DNA of 64,000 nucleotides, from contig MNCI01009539.1 of assembly GCA_015680685.1 (NCBI GenBank), positions 45,293 through 109,292 on the forward strand, written 5' to 3'. A model generated the notes under the pieces. The model was given only the letters and a program-made list of their open reading frames with translations, was not told the DNA's origin and ran no database searches. The DNA comes from Gnetum montanum. Its lineage: Eukaryota > Streptophyta > Gnetopsida > Gnetales > Gnetaceae. Below are positions 1-10,585 of this stretch, piece after piece; position 1 is the first letter of the stretch, and each line of letters begins with the position of its first letter. The position numbers and the translations under genes are program-made.

Positions 1-1084
1 GATTTGACCAAAAATTTGACTTCATCAACATTACATCAAAAAAGGTAAACATAACATATATGCATATGTTATGTGTTATAACATATATGTTTAATATGAA
101 TGTGACTTTGCATTGTATTGAATTTTCAAACTTTGTTTTTAGATTAATCTTTATTTTATCTTATTTTATTTTTGTAAGTATATTTCCCCTTTTTTTTCTC
201 TCCACTAATACCTTCACACTTCAATATTCATAACACACATACCAGGACTCCAAATTAGATTCTGTTTGAACCTACAATATCTTTATCGAGTGTTTTACCT
301 AATCGTATGTTAACATTTTATCAAGAAATTACTTATCATGGTCATCCAATTCAAATGTTAAAACTTTTATATTATTTTAACAAATTAGAAAATGTGATAT
401 CTTAAAAACTATAACTCCAATTCTAGTAGACCAAAGAAAAAAACCTACATTTTTTAATATCTCGAACACATTGGTAAGCTCATATTTTAGGTAGGATATC
501 ATCCTAAGGTATTTTTCTTAATAAATCTAATTTATGCAATATTTAATTATAATTAAAAATGAACTCTAAATCCTAGTTTAATAATAAAAAATAACAAGGA
601 AAACGTTTTGGGTAGAGTTAGGGTCCATAATTGCTTCATGAACAAAGTATTATATAATCACATGTGCATAATGAAAATAAAAGATGCATAACTAGATGTG
701 CATAATTAAGCATAAATATATGTAAAGAAATAAATATCCATAGCCAAACACTTGTAAAGGAATGATAATCGACAAAAGAAAAACTTCTTAGGATAATTAG
801 ATTTCAACATTTAATCATAAAATATAAAGTAGATCTATGACTGAGCTTTAGCAGTAGTAAACTAAATAATACAAAATTTTAACAATATATCCTAGCAAGG
901 AAATTGCATTCACTTATGTAGAAAACTAATAATAACAACAACAACAACAATAATAGTAATAATAGTAATGTAATTCTATGATTCAACTAAAAATATTAGA
1001 GCTAATTCATTACAACACATTTGACAATATTAAATAATTAATTATATGCATTAAATTAAATAACTAAATCTTTGCAAATTCTTA
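1..1084. other. AT-rich intergenic DNA, no gene seen
   Basis: Every frame is closed by frequent stops and no family motif is recognisable. The only local structure is a short A/C-rich and AAT/AAC/AGT trinucleotide run at about 927-970. Nothing else here can be supported. Confidence 0.6.
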
Positions 1085-1410
1085 GGTTGTGATAATACCA
1101 CTTAACATGGAAACTACCTATAGGCTATGCTCCCTACATGCTGGTGTACAAAAAGTTACCTAAACTTTCGATTCAAACTAAGTTTAGTACACTCACAACT
1201 ATATGTGACCTTAACCTTAACATCAACCTAGTACAAAAAAAAATGATTAATGATCCTTAATATGCTAAATGAAAACTAAATGGTAGCCCTTATGATGAAT
1301 GAAGTACATTAGGCATATAACAAGTAACAACATGATGCTTAAATATGAAGAGTTGAATTTCAACTAGGAGACAAGATTCTCTATTAGAATCTCATACATG
1401 TCCTTTAATG
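1085..1410 (+). pseudogene. Athila-like integrase C-terminal remnant
   Basis: The nucleotide sequence lines up with the integrase tail of element C (about 22010-22300). Shared landmarks in the same order are the stretch for 'TTWKLPIGYFPYELVYGK', the run of short words through the polar linker, and the 'GDKVLY.NPTHVP' segment. It carries many stops and small indels. It lies about 430 bp upstream of an LTR of the same family in the same orientation, so it is best read as the last piece of pol from an old plus-strand element whose 3' untranslated region is shortened compared with C and D. Confidence 0.6.
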
Positions 1411-1844
1411 TCTTTTGTTTGATCCTTGTTATTAAATCCTTAAACCTCAAATTGAATATAGTGATATTCAATATTCCATTTTTGAAGTCATTTTTCCTAT
1501 CATTGAAACATATTTTTTCTTAATCTTATAAACTTCTATGGATAGGTAGGCGTCAAGCCTAGCAAGCATCTTTTTACAGAATTGTAAAATTTTTTGAAGA
1601 ATTGCAATTTCTATAGTTAGCATATTTGCTTTTGCTAATAAAATATCATATGAAGTTTAAGCTCTTATTTGATGTTTCTCTAAAAAAATTATTTTTGGGC
1701 ATATTTCAAATGTGTTCATTGCATTGTAGGTAAATTGGGTCCTCAAAGTGTGACAACCATATAATATAATTGGCTAAGCAAGTTGTTTGTACATTTTCTA
1801 ATGGTCATCTCATACCGAAATCTATTCTTGTGCACATTTCTGAT

Positions 1845-2722
1845 TGATGAGACCTAATATGTCAAGTAGCTAAGTCATTTGGGACATGATAAAGCGTTAT
1901 GTTATCAAATGTATTAGTTGGCTACGATATTGCAGATGTTATATCATAGATGCTATNTCTTTATTTCTCTATAATTATGTAAGCACCCATTGCATATTTA
2001 CTACCATTTGGTTAATAGTGTAGTTGAACTTTTGCAATTGTATTCTGTAATCTTAGCAAGTAGTCAGTGAGTGCCCGTAGTGTGGATTTGAGTTAGTTGT
2101 ACAACATCTTATTTAAGTGGCATTGTACCTAGACATATTCCATGAACAACAATAAGATCAAGATTGATTCATATTCACTACAACACTTTGACTTTGAATA
2201 GATTTACTTTCAATATAATTTATTTTCTATGTATTTAGTTAGTATTTACATTTTTATGTATCTTAATCAATCAGGGGAATGAGCATAACTAGTTTTGAGC
2301 ATAAACATGTATTCACTTGGTAATCCCAGTAATGCTATTACTTGGTTCACCTAGTAGCATAATAGTTGGTAATCCCAATAGTGGGTATGTGAGTTCAGGA
2401 CATATATGGTAAGCTAGTAATGGACACTCATCATCCTTAAAATAGTTTAAGATTTAAACATATTGTTAATTAAATTAAATAATTAATTTTCATACTTTCA
2501 CATAACTTAGCCTTAGCCATATAACATCAATAATCATATGCCTCACTTTGGATTAAACCATAAGTGATAAAGCTACCAGTAGTCTAGGTGAAAAGACAAC
2601 CACCTGTGATTAATACTTAACAATCTAGATATTGTACTAATTCTATCTACGGAATTCAAACGGATTGCATGCGAATGCTTGTAATTTGTATGGTTGAGTG
2701 TAGGGGATACATGTGGTTCATT
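1845..2722 (+). mobile_element. 3' LTR of a decayed Athila-like element (copy A)
   Basis: This 878-bp stretch aligns, in opposite orientation, with the LTR at 7952-8829. The best-preserved part is 2050-2240 (the 'GTGCCCATAG...' to 'CAACACTTTGACTT' region), and the end is the U5 segment reading 'ATTTGTATGGTTGAGTGTAGGG' followed by a mutated terminus near 2722. It begins with TGATGAGA at 1845. It lies 3' of an integrase remnant of the same family, so it is a 3' LTR and not a solo LTR. No target duplication can be recognised. One N at 1957 lies inside it. Confidence 0.65.
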
Positions 2723-3049
2723 AACTATGAAATGATTATAAAACATGCAAATTGTTGAAACCCTCTATGTAATAAAATTTTTCCAAAAATATCTATTTGA
2801 AATTGAGATGTCTAAATACTTATCCAAAAATATAATTTCAATTTTCTGTAAGACTATAAAAATTATTTTAAAAAGATCTTATACTATACACCATCATTTT
2901 GGTTTTTACTAATATTGAGTTTCATCCTTCAAACATTAGAAAAATCATCTAAAATAAACTTTATTTGAACTTCCATTTTTGTTATAAGAACTACAAGGGA
3001 TTAAGGATCTCAATTAACGTAAATAGTAATTACGAATAAGTATCATTAT
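2723..3049. other. AT-rich spacer, nothing seen
   Basis: Low-complexity A/T runs separate the decayed LTR from the more CpG-rich DNA upstream of the PR-1 gene. No coding or repeat signal is recognisable. Confidence 0.5.
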
Positions 3050-3889
3050 TGTCGGTGATCAGTCGCAATCGCAATTTTTGTAGAGATAAGACGTTAAAGC
3101 TCACAAAATCGGAGGGAACCTAATCCACAGCGTAGAAATTTCGAAAACGTACAAAACCGTTGGACTCTAACGAGTCATTCTGTACGCTTGTGTCACAAGG
3201 GATGAAACGAAATGGTCAAAATTATCCAGATACCCAGAGCGTATGGTTAATTGCAAACATTCTGCAGCGATCCGGTACTTTGTCTCGTTTTCATTGATCC
3301 GATCTTGAATTTTAGGTATAAAAGTATTATCAAGCTAAAATCTAAGAACCAGCTGGTAAAATAAGGACGAAACTGTCCGCTGCATATTGAGCTTTCTGAT
3401 ATATTTCAAAGGTACGGGATTTTTCCATGGTCGTCTAAAACCCGTTTTCTTGGAGATTACTGAAGATGCTTTCCATGGAAGAAAAAATGGTCCCCATGAA
3501 AACATAAATTAAGCGAAAGCAAAAGCAAACTCTCATGACTGACGAAGGATAAATCGTGAACACCGTGAATCCCGTTGAGTGTTTACTGGACTTTCTAGAA
3601 AAGTCCAGGTCTTGCAAGAAAATGTGCACAGCATCGAAGAGATCGAGGATGTTTGTCACGGGCTGTCGTATTCATGTTATCAAACTCTGCACTTTAATTT
3701 GGTTCAGGAGGTCATTCAAAGAAACAAGAACCGTCCATTGATATCTGTGTTCTATAATCTTCCGAGCTTTCGACAAATTAGCGTGTTTTTACTATGCTAA
3801 TAAATTATTTCACCGTAGTTTAATGGGGAAATCTTTAATTTGCCTTCTACATCCTTTTGACGATGACTGCGTGTTTTCCGTAAGAAGAA
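3050..3889 (+). promoter_or_regulatory. Distal 5' flank of PR-1, CpG-retaining single-copy DNA
   Basis: CpG dinucleotides are visibly more frequent here than in the surrounding repeats (for example around 3100-3200 and 3260-3300), as expected of non-transposon DNA that is not heavily methylated. No matching copy occurs elsewhere in the window. Possible defence-type cis elements are a GGTCAA (reverse W-box, TTGACC) near 3214 and TTGACG followed by TGACTG near 3857-3868. These are short motifs that occur by chance, so a regulatory role is inference from proximity to a pathogenesis-related gene. Short ORFs here have no recognisable domain and look spurious. Confidence 0.35.
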
Positions 3890-5115
3890 ATCTTTACATC
3901 ACTTTTGCAACTTTAGTGCGAGATTCTTCGGTGGAAAACCGGGGCAAAATTGTTGTATGACTATGAATGAATGGATAGGACCCATCAAAGATAGGACCAT
4001 CAAAGAGACCACCGTAAATGATGGGGAAACTGAGAAAGTCATGGACCGCATGAATCGGTCCGGCCCTGTGTATACAGAACCATTTCAACGATGTATACAG
4101 AGACAAAATTTCAATGGAAATTATGAAATACATATCCGCTGTGTATCTAACCGCTCCGCATCTAACCGGAACAGTTTGTCAAAATTTATGTGGAATTGTG
4201 AATCTCGAGCGCATAGCTTTTGCAACTTTAGTCCGAGATCCTTCTATGGAAAGCACGGGCAAAATTGTTGTATGACTATGAATGAATGGATAGGAGCCAA
4301 CGGGAACAGTTTGTCAAAATCTATGTGGAATTGTGAATCTCCAGGGCATAGCTTTTGCAACTTTAGTGCGAGATCCTTCCATGGAAAACGGAGGCAAAAT
4401 TGTTGTATGACTATGAATGAATGGATAGGAGCCAACGGGAACAGTTTGTCAAAATTTATGTGGAATCGTGAATCTCCAGCGCATAGCTTTTGCAACTTTA
4501 GTGCAAGATCGATCCTTCCATGGAAAACCGGGGCAAAATTGTTGTAGAAATATGAATGAATGGATAGGAACCATCAAGAGAGACCACCGTAAATGATGGG
4601 AAACCAAGAAAGTCATGGACCGCGTGAATCCGGCGCCGCTGTGTCCGCATCTAAGGGGAATAGTTTGTCAAAATTTATGTGGAATTGTGAATCTCCAGCG
4701 CATAGCTTTTGCAACTTTAGTGCGAGATCCTTCCATGGAAAACGGGGGCAAAATTGTTGTATGACTATGAATGAATGGATAGGACCCAACGGTAACAGTT
4801 TGTCAAAATTTATGTGAATCGTGAATCTCCAGCGCATAGCTTTTGCAACTTTAGTGCGAGATCCTTCCATGGAAAATGGGGGCAAAATTGTTGTATGACT
4901 ATGAATAAATGGATAGGACCCAACGGGAACAGTTTGTCAAAATTTATGTGGAATCGTGAATCCCCCGCGCATAGCTTTTGCAACTTTAGTGGGAGATCCT
5001 TCTGTGGAAAACCGGGGCAAAATTGCTGTAGGATTATGAATGAATGGATAGGACCCATCAAGAGAGACCACCGTAAATGACGGGGAAACCGAGAAAGTCA
5101 TGGACCGCGTGCATC
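3890..5115 (+). repeat. 135-bp tandem array upstream of PR-1, two-module structure
   Basis: The array is built of module A, about 135 bp, recognised by 'ACAGTTTGTCAAAAT' and 'TTTTGCAACTTTAGTGCGAG', and module B, about 60-70 bp, recognised by 'GAGACCACCGTAAATGA' and 'AAAGTCATGGACCGC'. The ACAGTTTGTC landmark starts at 4171, 4306, 4441, 4660 (as ATAG), 4795 and 4929, so spacing is 135, 135, 219, 135 and 134. The 219 step contains a B module. B modules occur near 3990, 4568 and 5045, and a partial A opens the array at about 3895. Because 135 is divisible by three, long frames stay open on both strands across the repeats; this is best explained by periodicity and not by coding. Each A unit holds a TTGAC core on the reverse strand. 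Confidence 0.9.
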
Positions 5116-5186
5116 GTTCATTAGAAAAGCTCCGACTCTTTCTTTCCCACCTGCAACTGCACCTGCGCAGGCCTGCATGTTATGAC

Positions 5187-5193
5187 TTATAAG
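5187..5193 (+). promoter_or_regulatory. Probable TATA box of the PR-1 gene
   Basis: TTATAAG lies 131 bp upstream of the preferred start codon (5318). It is the only good TATA-like element between the repeat array and the gene. A transcription start some 25-35 bp downstream would fall near 5215-5225, which places the ATG at 5201 upstream of the mRNA start. This supports starting translation at 5276 or 5318. Confidence 0.5.
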
Positions 5194-5317
5194 AAGCATC
5201 ATGTGTGCGGAGAAGCTCAAAGCCAAGCAAAACACAGCGCATCACAAAGGTTTTCACATAGCCAAGCTCCACAAAATGAAGGCTTTTAACATCCGCGCAA
5301 CAGCAGTTTGTGTGAGA

Positions 5318-5800
5318 ATGAAAGCTGCTAATTCAGTAATGATGTTGATGATGTTGCTGATAATGAATCGGTCCGGCGCTCAGGACACAGGTGCGTATCT
5401 GGGCCCGCATAATGCTGCAAGGACCGAGGTCAGTGTCGGGGCGCTCCAATGGGACGACACTGTGGCCGCGTATGCGCAGAACTACGCGAGCCAGCGCGCC
5501 GGAGATTGTGCGCTGCAGCACTCGGGCGGAAAATATGGCGAGAACATCTTCTCGGGCAGCACAGGAAAGGATTGGCAGCCTGGCGATGCTGTGGCGTCAT
5601 GGGTGGGTGAGAAACAGTACTATGACTACGCCTCCAACGCCTGCACCGGCGGTAAAGAGTGCCGCCACTACACTCAGGTGGTGTGGAGCCAGTCGCAGCG
5701 CCTGGGCTGCGCCTCCGTTACCTGCGACAACGATGCCGGCACCTTCATCATCTGCAACTATGATCCCCCTGGCAACGTCGCCGGCCAGAAGCCCTATTGA
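5318..5800 (+). CDS. Pathogenesis-related protein 1 (PR-1, CAP superfamily), secreted
   Basis: This single-exon gene encodes 160 residues, the usual PR-1 size. Residues 1-22 form a hydrophobic Met/Leu-rich signal peptide ending '...SGAQ', so the product should enter the secretory route and reach the apoplast or vacuole. The CAP domain follows. The putative tetrad is H31 (in 'GPHNAAR'), E75 ('YGENIF'), E98 and H117 ('HYTQVVW'). Six cysteines (64, 109, 115, 131, 136, 146) suit the three conserved disulfides. The C terminus '[15 protein letters not shown]' fits the CNYx/PxGNxxxxxPY pattern from which the CAPE signalling peptide is released in angiosperm PR-1. Known family roles are sterol binding and anti-oomycete activity; the function here is inferred. 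The frame is open upstream to ATGs at 5276 and 5201, but the TATA position argues against 5201, and 5318 gives the best signal peptide. It is richer in G+C than everything around it and has no frameshift, so it is probably functional. Confidence 0.93.
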   Translation: MKAANSVMMLMMLLIMNRSGAQDTGAYLGPHNAARTEVSVGALQWDDTVAAYAQNYASQRAGDCALQHSGGKYGENIFSGSTGKDWQPGDAVASWVGEKQYYDYASNACTGGKECRHYTQVVWSQSQRLGCASVTCDNDAGTFIICNYDPPGNVAGQKPY

Positions 5801-5828
5801 GCTCAGCTCAACTCAACTCAACTCAACT
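5801..5828 (+). repeat. CTCAA microsatellite just after the PR-1 stop codon
   Basis: About five imperfect CTCAA/CTCAG pentamers begin directly after the TGA at 5798-5800 and would lie in the 3' UTR. Likely polymorphic in length; no function is implied. Confidence 0.8.
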
Positions 5829-6089
5829 ATTCCATCATCGTCTTTCCACTTTCAATCCGTTATTGTCTAGTGCTAGGTATGTATGTTCTAGGATTTTAGG
5901 TTGGTATGCATCGCCTGTGGTTCTTGCCCTTCCCCTTGCCTTGCACCAGTTGGGGATTAGGATCACTCATGAATGCTGGAATAAGCGGTGTGCTCTTGCT
6001 ATACTTTCCACGACTGTGGCTGCTTTGAATATAATTATAATATGCTTGGTTTCTTGTTAGAGCTCTTTGATGCAATGATTTTGCTTCAT

Positions 6090-6320
6090 TGCTAAGGTAT
6101 CATAATGGTAAAGTTAAAAGCTTATAACTCGCAATACTATATTATGCTTTAAAGGTCTGACCTTTAACGAGATGGCGCAGGCAAGGAGGTTTGAAAGTTC
6201 AACTCTTTTCATCGTTCATCGTTCGGGGTATGACAGGAGTGGAGTAGGAACACTTTTGTCTATGTGCTATCCAACCTGTATGTTTATTTGTCATTAAAAA
6301 AACAAAAACAAAAAAAGTTA
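6090..6320 (+). mobile_element. Possible tRNA-derived SINE with A-rich tail
   Basis: The segment has 'TAATGGTAAAG' near 6103 (resembling a pol III A box) and 'GGTTTGAAAGTTC' near 6188 (resembling a B box with CpG decay of GGTTCGA), and ends in an A-rich tail with C interruptions at about 6292-6318. Box spacing is longer than in a plain tRNA, and no target duplication was identified. The call rests on weak motif matches only. Confidence 0.28.
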
Positions 6321-7055
6321 ATATACGGCCATAACCAAGAACAGATATTAACTTCAAAAACTCAAAAACATGAAAACCACTATTACAAAATTGTATTTAT
6401 AGCATTCAGCATAGATGATAAAGCCAAAGTCTTACTGCAAATTTTGGATCAATGAATATCTTAGCAAAAGGGAACTTGTAAAAAGATATGTAAAGTGGAG
6501 AAAGTGAAATAAGCTAGAGTAAAAGGTTCTGTAGCATCTTTAAATACAAGAGCTGATTTAGTAATTACCAAAACTAAATATTCAAAAAACTTCACAATTA
6601 AGATATAAAATATTTTTATTTTTTATTTTAAAAAATATTGGAGAGTGAAGGTGTTGTATAGTATATCTTTTTTTTTTGTTTCAAAATAAAATTGACATTT
6701 TTAGTATTGTCGAGATATAGGAAATTAAAAACTTCAAAATTTTTATTTCAAATGTTTTTGTTTTATGTTTTCCTTGTAAAAATAAAGCATATTATGGAAG
6801 ACATTTTAGAGGTTTTTTTTTATTATTATTTGAAATTCTCTTTGTAAGCAAGTTCAAATAGAAAAGGTAAGTTAATATGATTAGTATGTTTGACTCGAAA
6901 TATTATAGAGAAAAACATTTTTATTTGTATTTTTTTTGGTAATTTACACCTAGAGAAGCTACTCTCTATGAATGAGAAGGTTCATCATAGAATTTTCCCT
7001 TTTAATCTCTTAGTATAGATATTACTAGTTTTGTTCAAAGAGGAAAAATTTATAT
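6321..7055. other. AT-rich spacer, nothing seen
   Basis: Long T and A runs, closed frames and no recognisable repeats. Confidence 0.45.
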
Positions 7056-7951
7056 ATGTAGTAACTATAACACTAAAATGAGTTCTGATTAGATCCCTAT
7101 TAGTCAGTAGAATCCTCAAGGCTCTTTAGAATATGAGAGAAATGTAGAATGGAATCAGTGTTTTGAAGATAAATAATTTAATCATAGAAGAAAACATTTG
7201 TTAGATTAGGGACAACGACTAGGTCTATTAGTTTGAAATGACATCAATAAATATCCAAAATCATGTAGTTTCACTTTTGTAGGACCACCAAACACCTCTT
7301 GGATTAATTTTCTTCATTCTAGCTTAGAGAAATTATATAATACTAAATGTTTTAAATTAGATGAATCTTATCATCAACCTTTATACTTCATGCTCCCAAG
7401 AGGAAAAAGCACTTTAGAATATCCACAAACATGAAGGATTTTCAAAATGAAATTTAGAATATTAGAAATCTACGTGTGAGTCTAACAAAAAACTCTAATT
7501 ACAAGTACCCTAAATATTTCCAAAAGCCAAAATGCAAACAATCAACAATGATTTGATGAAGAATGTAATAGAGTTAGAATGTTATTGAAGATCAAAAAGT
7601 CACCAAAGACTATCAAGCCATATAAAAATCTTACTCAAACTAAGAAGGGAGAATTTGTTAGACAAAGACAAACTAGTTATTAGAAATGCTAAAAGAAGAT
7701 CCCAAATGTTTTTGACATTTAATTTAAAGTAAGAAAAGAGTATATTATACTTTCTTTCTTAAAGATATTCAAAATTATTATGAAAGTTTAATTCACATCA
7801 ATGAAAGAATAGAAGGTTTTCATAATAGTGATAATACATTGTTCATTTCTTTTGATGACATAATGCAAGACATAAAAGTACTAATATCAAGGAAAAATTA
7901 CTAATGTAAATAACTTGTATGAAAAAATGATTAAATAGGGAGGGTCATTAG
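7056..7951 (+). pseudogene. LINE remnant, endonuclease tail to RT N-terminus
   Basis: Joining frames across stops gives text typical of a non-LTR retrotransposon. A segment ending 'DINKYPKSCSFTFVGPPNTS' (about 7230-7300) resembles the end of an AP-type endonuclease. A charged linker follows with 'FLKDIQNYYESLIHINE' (about 7755-7810), typical of the spacer between endonuclease and RT, then 'FDDIMQDIKVLISRKN' just before the junction. Stops and frameshifts are frequent. The sequence is cut at 7951 by the target duplication of element B and resumes at 15042. Recognition is from pattern memory of the family, without an alignment. Confidence 0.5.
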
Positions 7952-8829
7952 TGATGAGCAGTGAGGTACCCCTACACCCAACCATATGAATCACAAGCGT
8001 TCATGCATGATGTAGTCAGATTCCATGGATGGGACTAGTTGTGGCACCTAGATCACTATGCCTTAATTGTAGCTCACTGTCTTTCTACTTGGACTAGTGG
8101 TAGCTTTGTCACGTATGGCTTAGTCCAGAGTCAGGCACATGATTTTTATTATTTTACACTTTATTGTTATACGATTAACAATAGGTTGAAACTCAATTTA
8201 TAATCAATTCAACTAATCTAATTGTTAATTAATAATCAAATACCCTAACCTAAGTATTCGATCCCACTTCCCATGCACATCTTGAACACATATAATGTTG
8301 TTGGGTTACCAAACGTTAAGCATTGCTGGGATTACCAGGAGTCATACGCATGCTTGAAGCAATTGTACTTATGTGCTTAATTAATTGACATGCATGAAAA
8401 TGTAAATATTAACTAAGTACATGAAAAGTAAATTGCATGCAAAGTAATTCTAATCTAAGTCAAAGTGTTGCAATCAATAAGAATCAATCTCGATCTTATT
8501 ACCATTCATGGAATATGTCGAGGTACATTGCCACTCAAATAAGACTCCATACAACTGACTTAAATCCACTCTATGGGCACTCATTGACTGTTTTGTAAGA
8601 TTATAGAATAAAACTATAAGAATACAACTACTCTATTGATAAAACTATGAAAAACTAATGCAAAACTATTATCCAAACCATGCATCCAAGTGCTATATTT
8701 ATAGCCCCCCCCCCCCCCCACCATATCAGATATCTGATAATGTATCTAGGGGTTTGATATCAAGTATTCGATATCGAGGCTTCAATATCAAATATTTGAT
8801 ATCAAAGCCAAGAAAATCATGACTCATCA
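7952..8829 (-). repeat. 3' LTR of element B
   Basis: 878 bp; on the minus strand it starts TGATGAGTCATG and ends CTGCTCATCA. U3 contains a cluster of TTTGATATC/GATATCAAA dyads (8720-8815) and then, across a 15-C run (8705-8719; G on the element strand), a CTATAAATATAG TATA box near 8695-8704. The U5 half matches all other Athila-like LTRs in the window. Confidence 0.85.
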
Positions 8830-8840
8830 TACCCCCACAA
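8830..8840 (-). other. Polypurine tract of element B
   Basis: On the minus strand this reads TTGTGGGGGTA immediately before the LTR start TGATGAG, the expected plus-strand primer position. The 3' LTR fragment at 27709 is preceded by the comparable TTGTGGGGATA. Confidence 0.75.
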
Positions 8841-9025
8841 CTGAATGAAAACTCATTCTCAAGTTAAACAAAATGAGGAACAAGTTCCTTAAAAAATATT
8901 AGGAATATGCAAACTACTGATTAACTCTAAGTGCTACATTACAAAATTTTATTCAAGTGGATACATACAAAATGATAGAGTGACATAAAAACTAGACAAA
9001 CATTGAAGATTACAAAATTTGCAGA

Positions 9026-10580
9026 TGAAACACCGTGAAAATTGTGAGTTGGCCTCAGGCGAAGATTCGCGATTCAAGAAAAAGTACATGACAGAATTCC
9101 AGAAAGGAGAACAAGGCAAGGCAAGGCAAAGAGGTGCGTGGTATCAAGACTTCAGTTTCCTTTTGCAGATTTCCTATCTTACTATGTTTTCCGTCTTTAC
9201 GCTATAGTATGCAATATAGCGTAATGACGCTTAGTGTAACATAGTTTGATATTAGAAGGTGGTTTACTCCAGCAGATTTGGCAAAGCTTAAGGCCTAAGC
9301 AGTGTAATATGCGATCTCTCGTGTATTCTGCTAAGTCTTTTGTCCAAGAGCAGATTTACACTCTGTTACGCAAGGCAACATAATGAGCTTCGAAAACGTC
9401 AAAGAGAATCCAAAGGAAGCACAACAGATCAACTCTTTTCTCTTTCTTGCAGATTGATCATCTTACGCTCATTACACAACGCAGCATACGTCAGCGTAAT
9501 TGATCACCAAGTTAATCATTGTTTATGCTTCACTACGCTTGGCAGCGTGAACGAGCGTAAAGCAACTTGAGTCCATTACTTTTGTGCTTTATTACGCTCT
9601 TGCACGCGACGCAATGCGTACGAGCGTAATGTAGCCCAAAATCAACTGAGACATGCCCGATCCACATTTGTTATTCATACGCACAATACGCAGATGCGCG
9701 TATTGTGCATAGTCACGAATTTCAACACAAGAATGGTCAAGTCAACGACCTTCTGAATGGTTTGAAACATGTGTCATCACAGCCATGCCTTCTCCACATA
9801 TTGTCAAACTTATAAATATCCCAGTTGGCGAAAAGGAGAGACACATAGAGAGACAGAGAAAGAGAGCAGCATTTTTGGCAATCTTTTGGTAGCACTATCT
9901 TTTAACAGAGACAGGAAACATTTTGCTTGAGCATTGACAGTAGGAGCGATTGGCCCTTTAGTGAAGACACAACTTTCTCTATTGGTGATCATTGGCAGTT
10001 CTGAGCAGAGACTACCCAAGGCAAAAGGAGCAGATCAGAGATCGAGAGATCATCTGGCACGGTTTGCGAGCTCTATTGATTAGAAGTAGTTGATCGATAG
10101 ACGTCAGAACTTCACCTTCCTTGCATCCCATCTCTGGCCTACGAGGTAGATTGGACTCCATTTTGTACTTCTGCTTAGACAGTTTTCTTGTTATTTTGTG
10201 TTTGTTTCACACAAGATAATCGGGGTCTCCCCAGTGTAACTTGGTATACAAAATACTCATTTTTTCGGGTCAAAGCATAGATCTTGAAATCACGCGTTTC
10301 TCTCATGTCTGATTCCTTTTATCGTGTTAACGTTATCATTATTACAATTTATCTGCATCATTTTTCTCTCATTTCGTGACTCGTCGAATCAAATCGTTCC
10401 ACGAAATATTCATAATCTCCATCGGTTTACTGATTTAGTAAGTCCCTGTCTGATCGACAAGACTGTTCAGGGCACTGCGGATTCGTTTTCTCCAGCACAG
10501 CCCTCGCACGGATCCATGGTTAAGACTGTATACACGGATTTTGTTTGGTATTCCAGCTGCCGACATTTTCCATCGTTACA
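9026..10580 (+). mobile_element. Solo LTR of a Tat-type retrotransposon, TSD GCAGA
   Basis: 1555 bp, starting TGAAACACCGTG and ending CATCGTTACA, with the 5-bp duplication GCAGA at 9021-9025 and 10581-10585. It is related to the 2.3-kb LTR at 53600-55939: the last 160 bp align clearly (GTAAGTCCCT...; TTTTCTC.AGCA...; GCC.ACATTTTC...TTACA), and both starts fit TG-AA--CC-TGA. U3 carries many TACGC/GCGTA dyads (9195-9715), then TTATAAATATCCC near 9810. No internal domain is present, so recombination between two LTRs removed the element body. CpGs are well preserved compared with neighbours, which suggests it is young. Several ORFs within it are spurious. Confidence 0.85.
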
Positions 10581-10585
10581 GCAGA

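Noticed and set aside
3957-4547. 196-codon ORF (plus) and 83-90 codon ORFs (minus) within the repeats upstream of PR-1
   Set aside because: They consist of the 135-bp repeat translated in phase; both strands are open because the unit length is divisible by three. No start context, domain or end signal supports coding.
5391-5870. 159-codon ORF in another frame over the PR-1 gene
   Set aside because: Shadow frame caused by the G+C-rich PR-1 codons; composition is Arg/Ala/Ser-rich without domain, while the overlapping frame gives a complete CAP protein.
6100-6200. Complete tRNA gene
   Set aside because: A- and B-box-like words occur, but no cloverleaf with acceptor stem and anticodon arm could be drawn.
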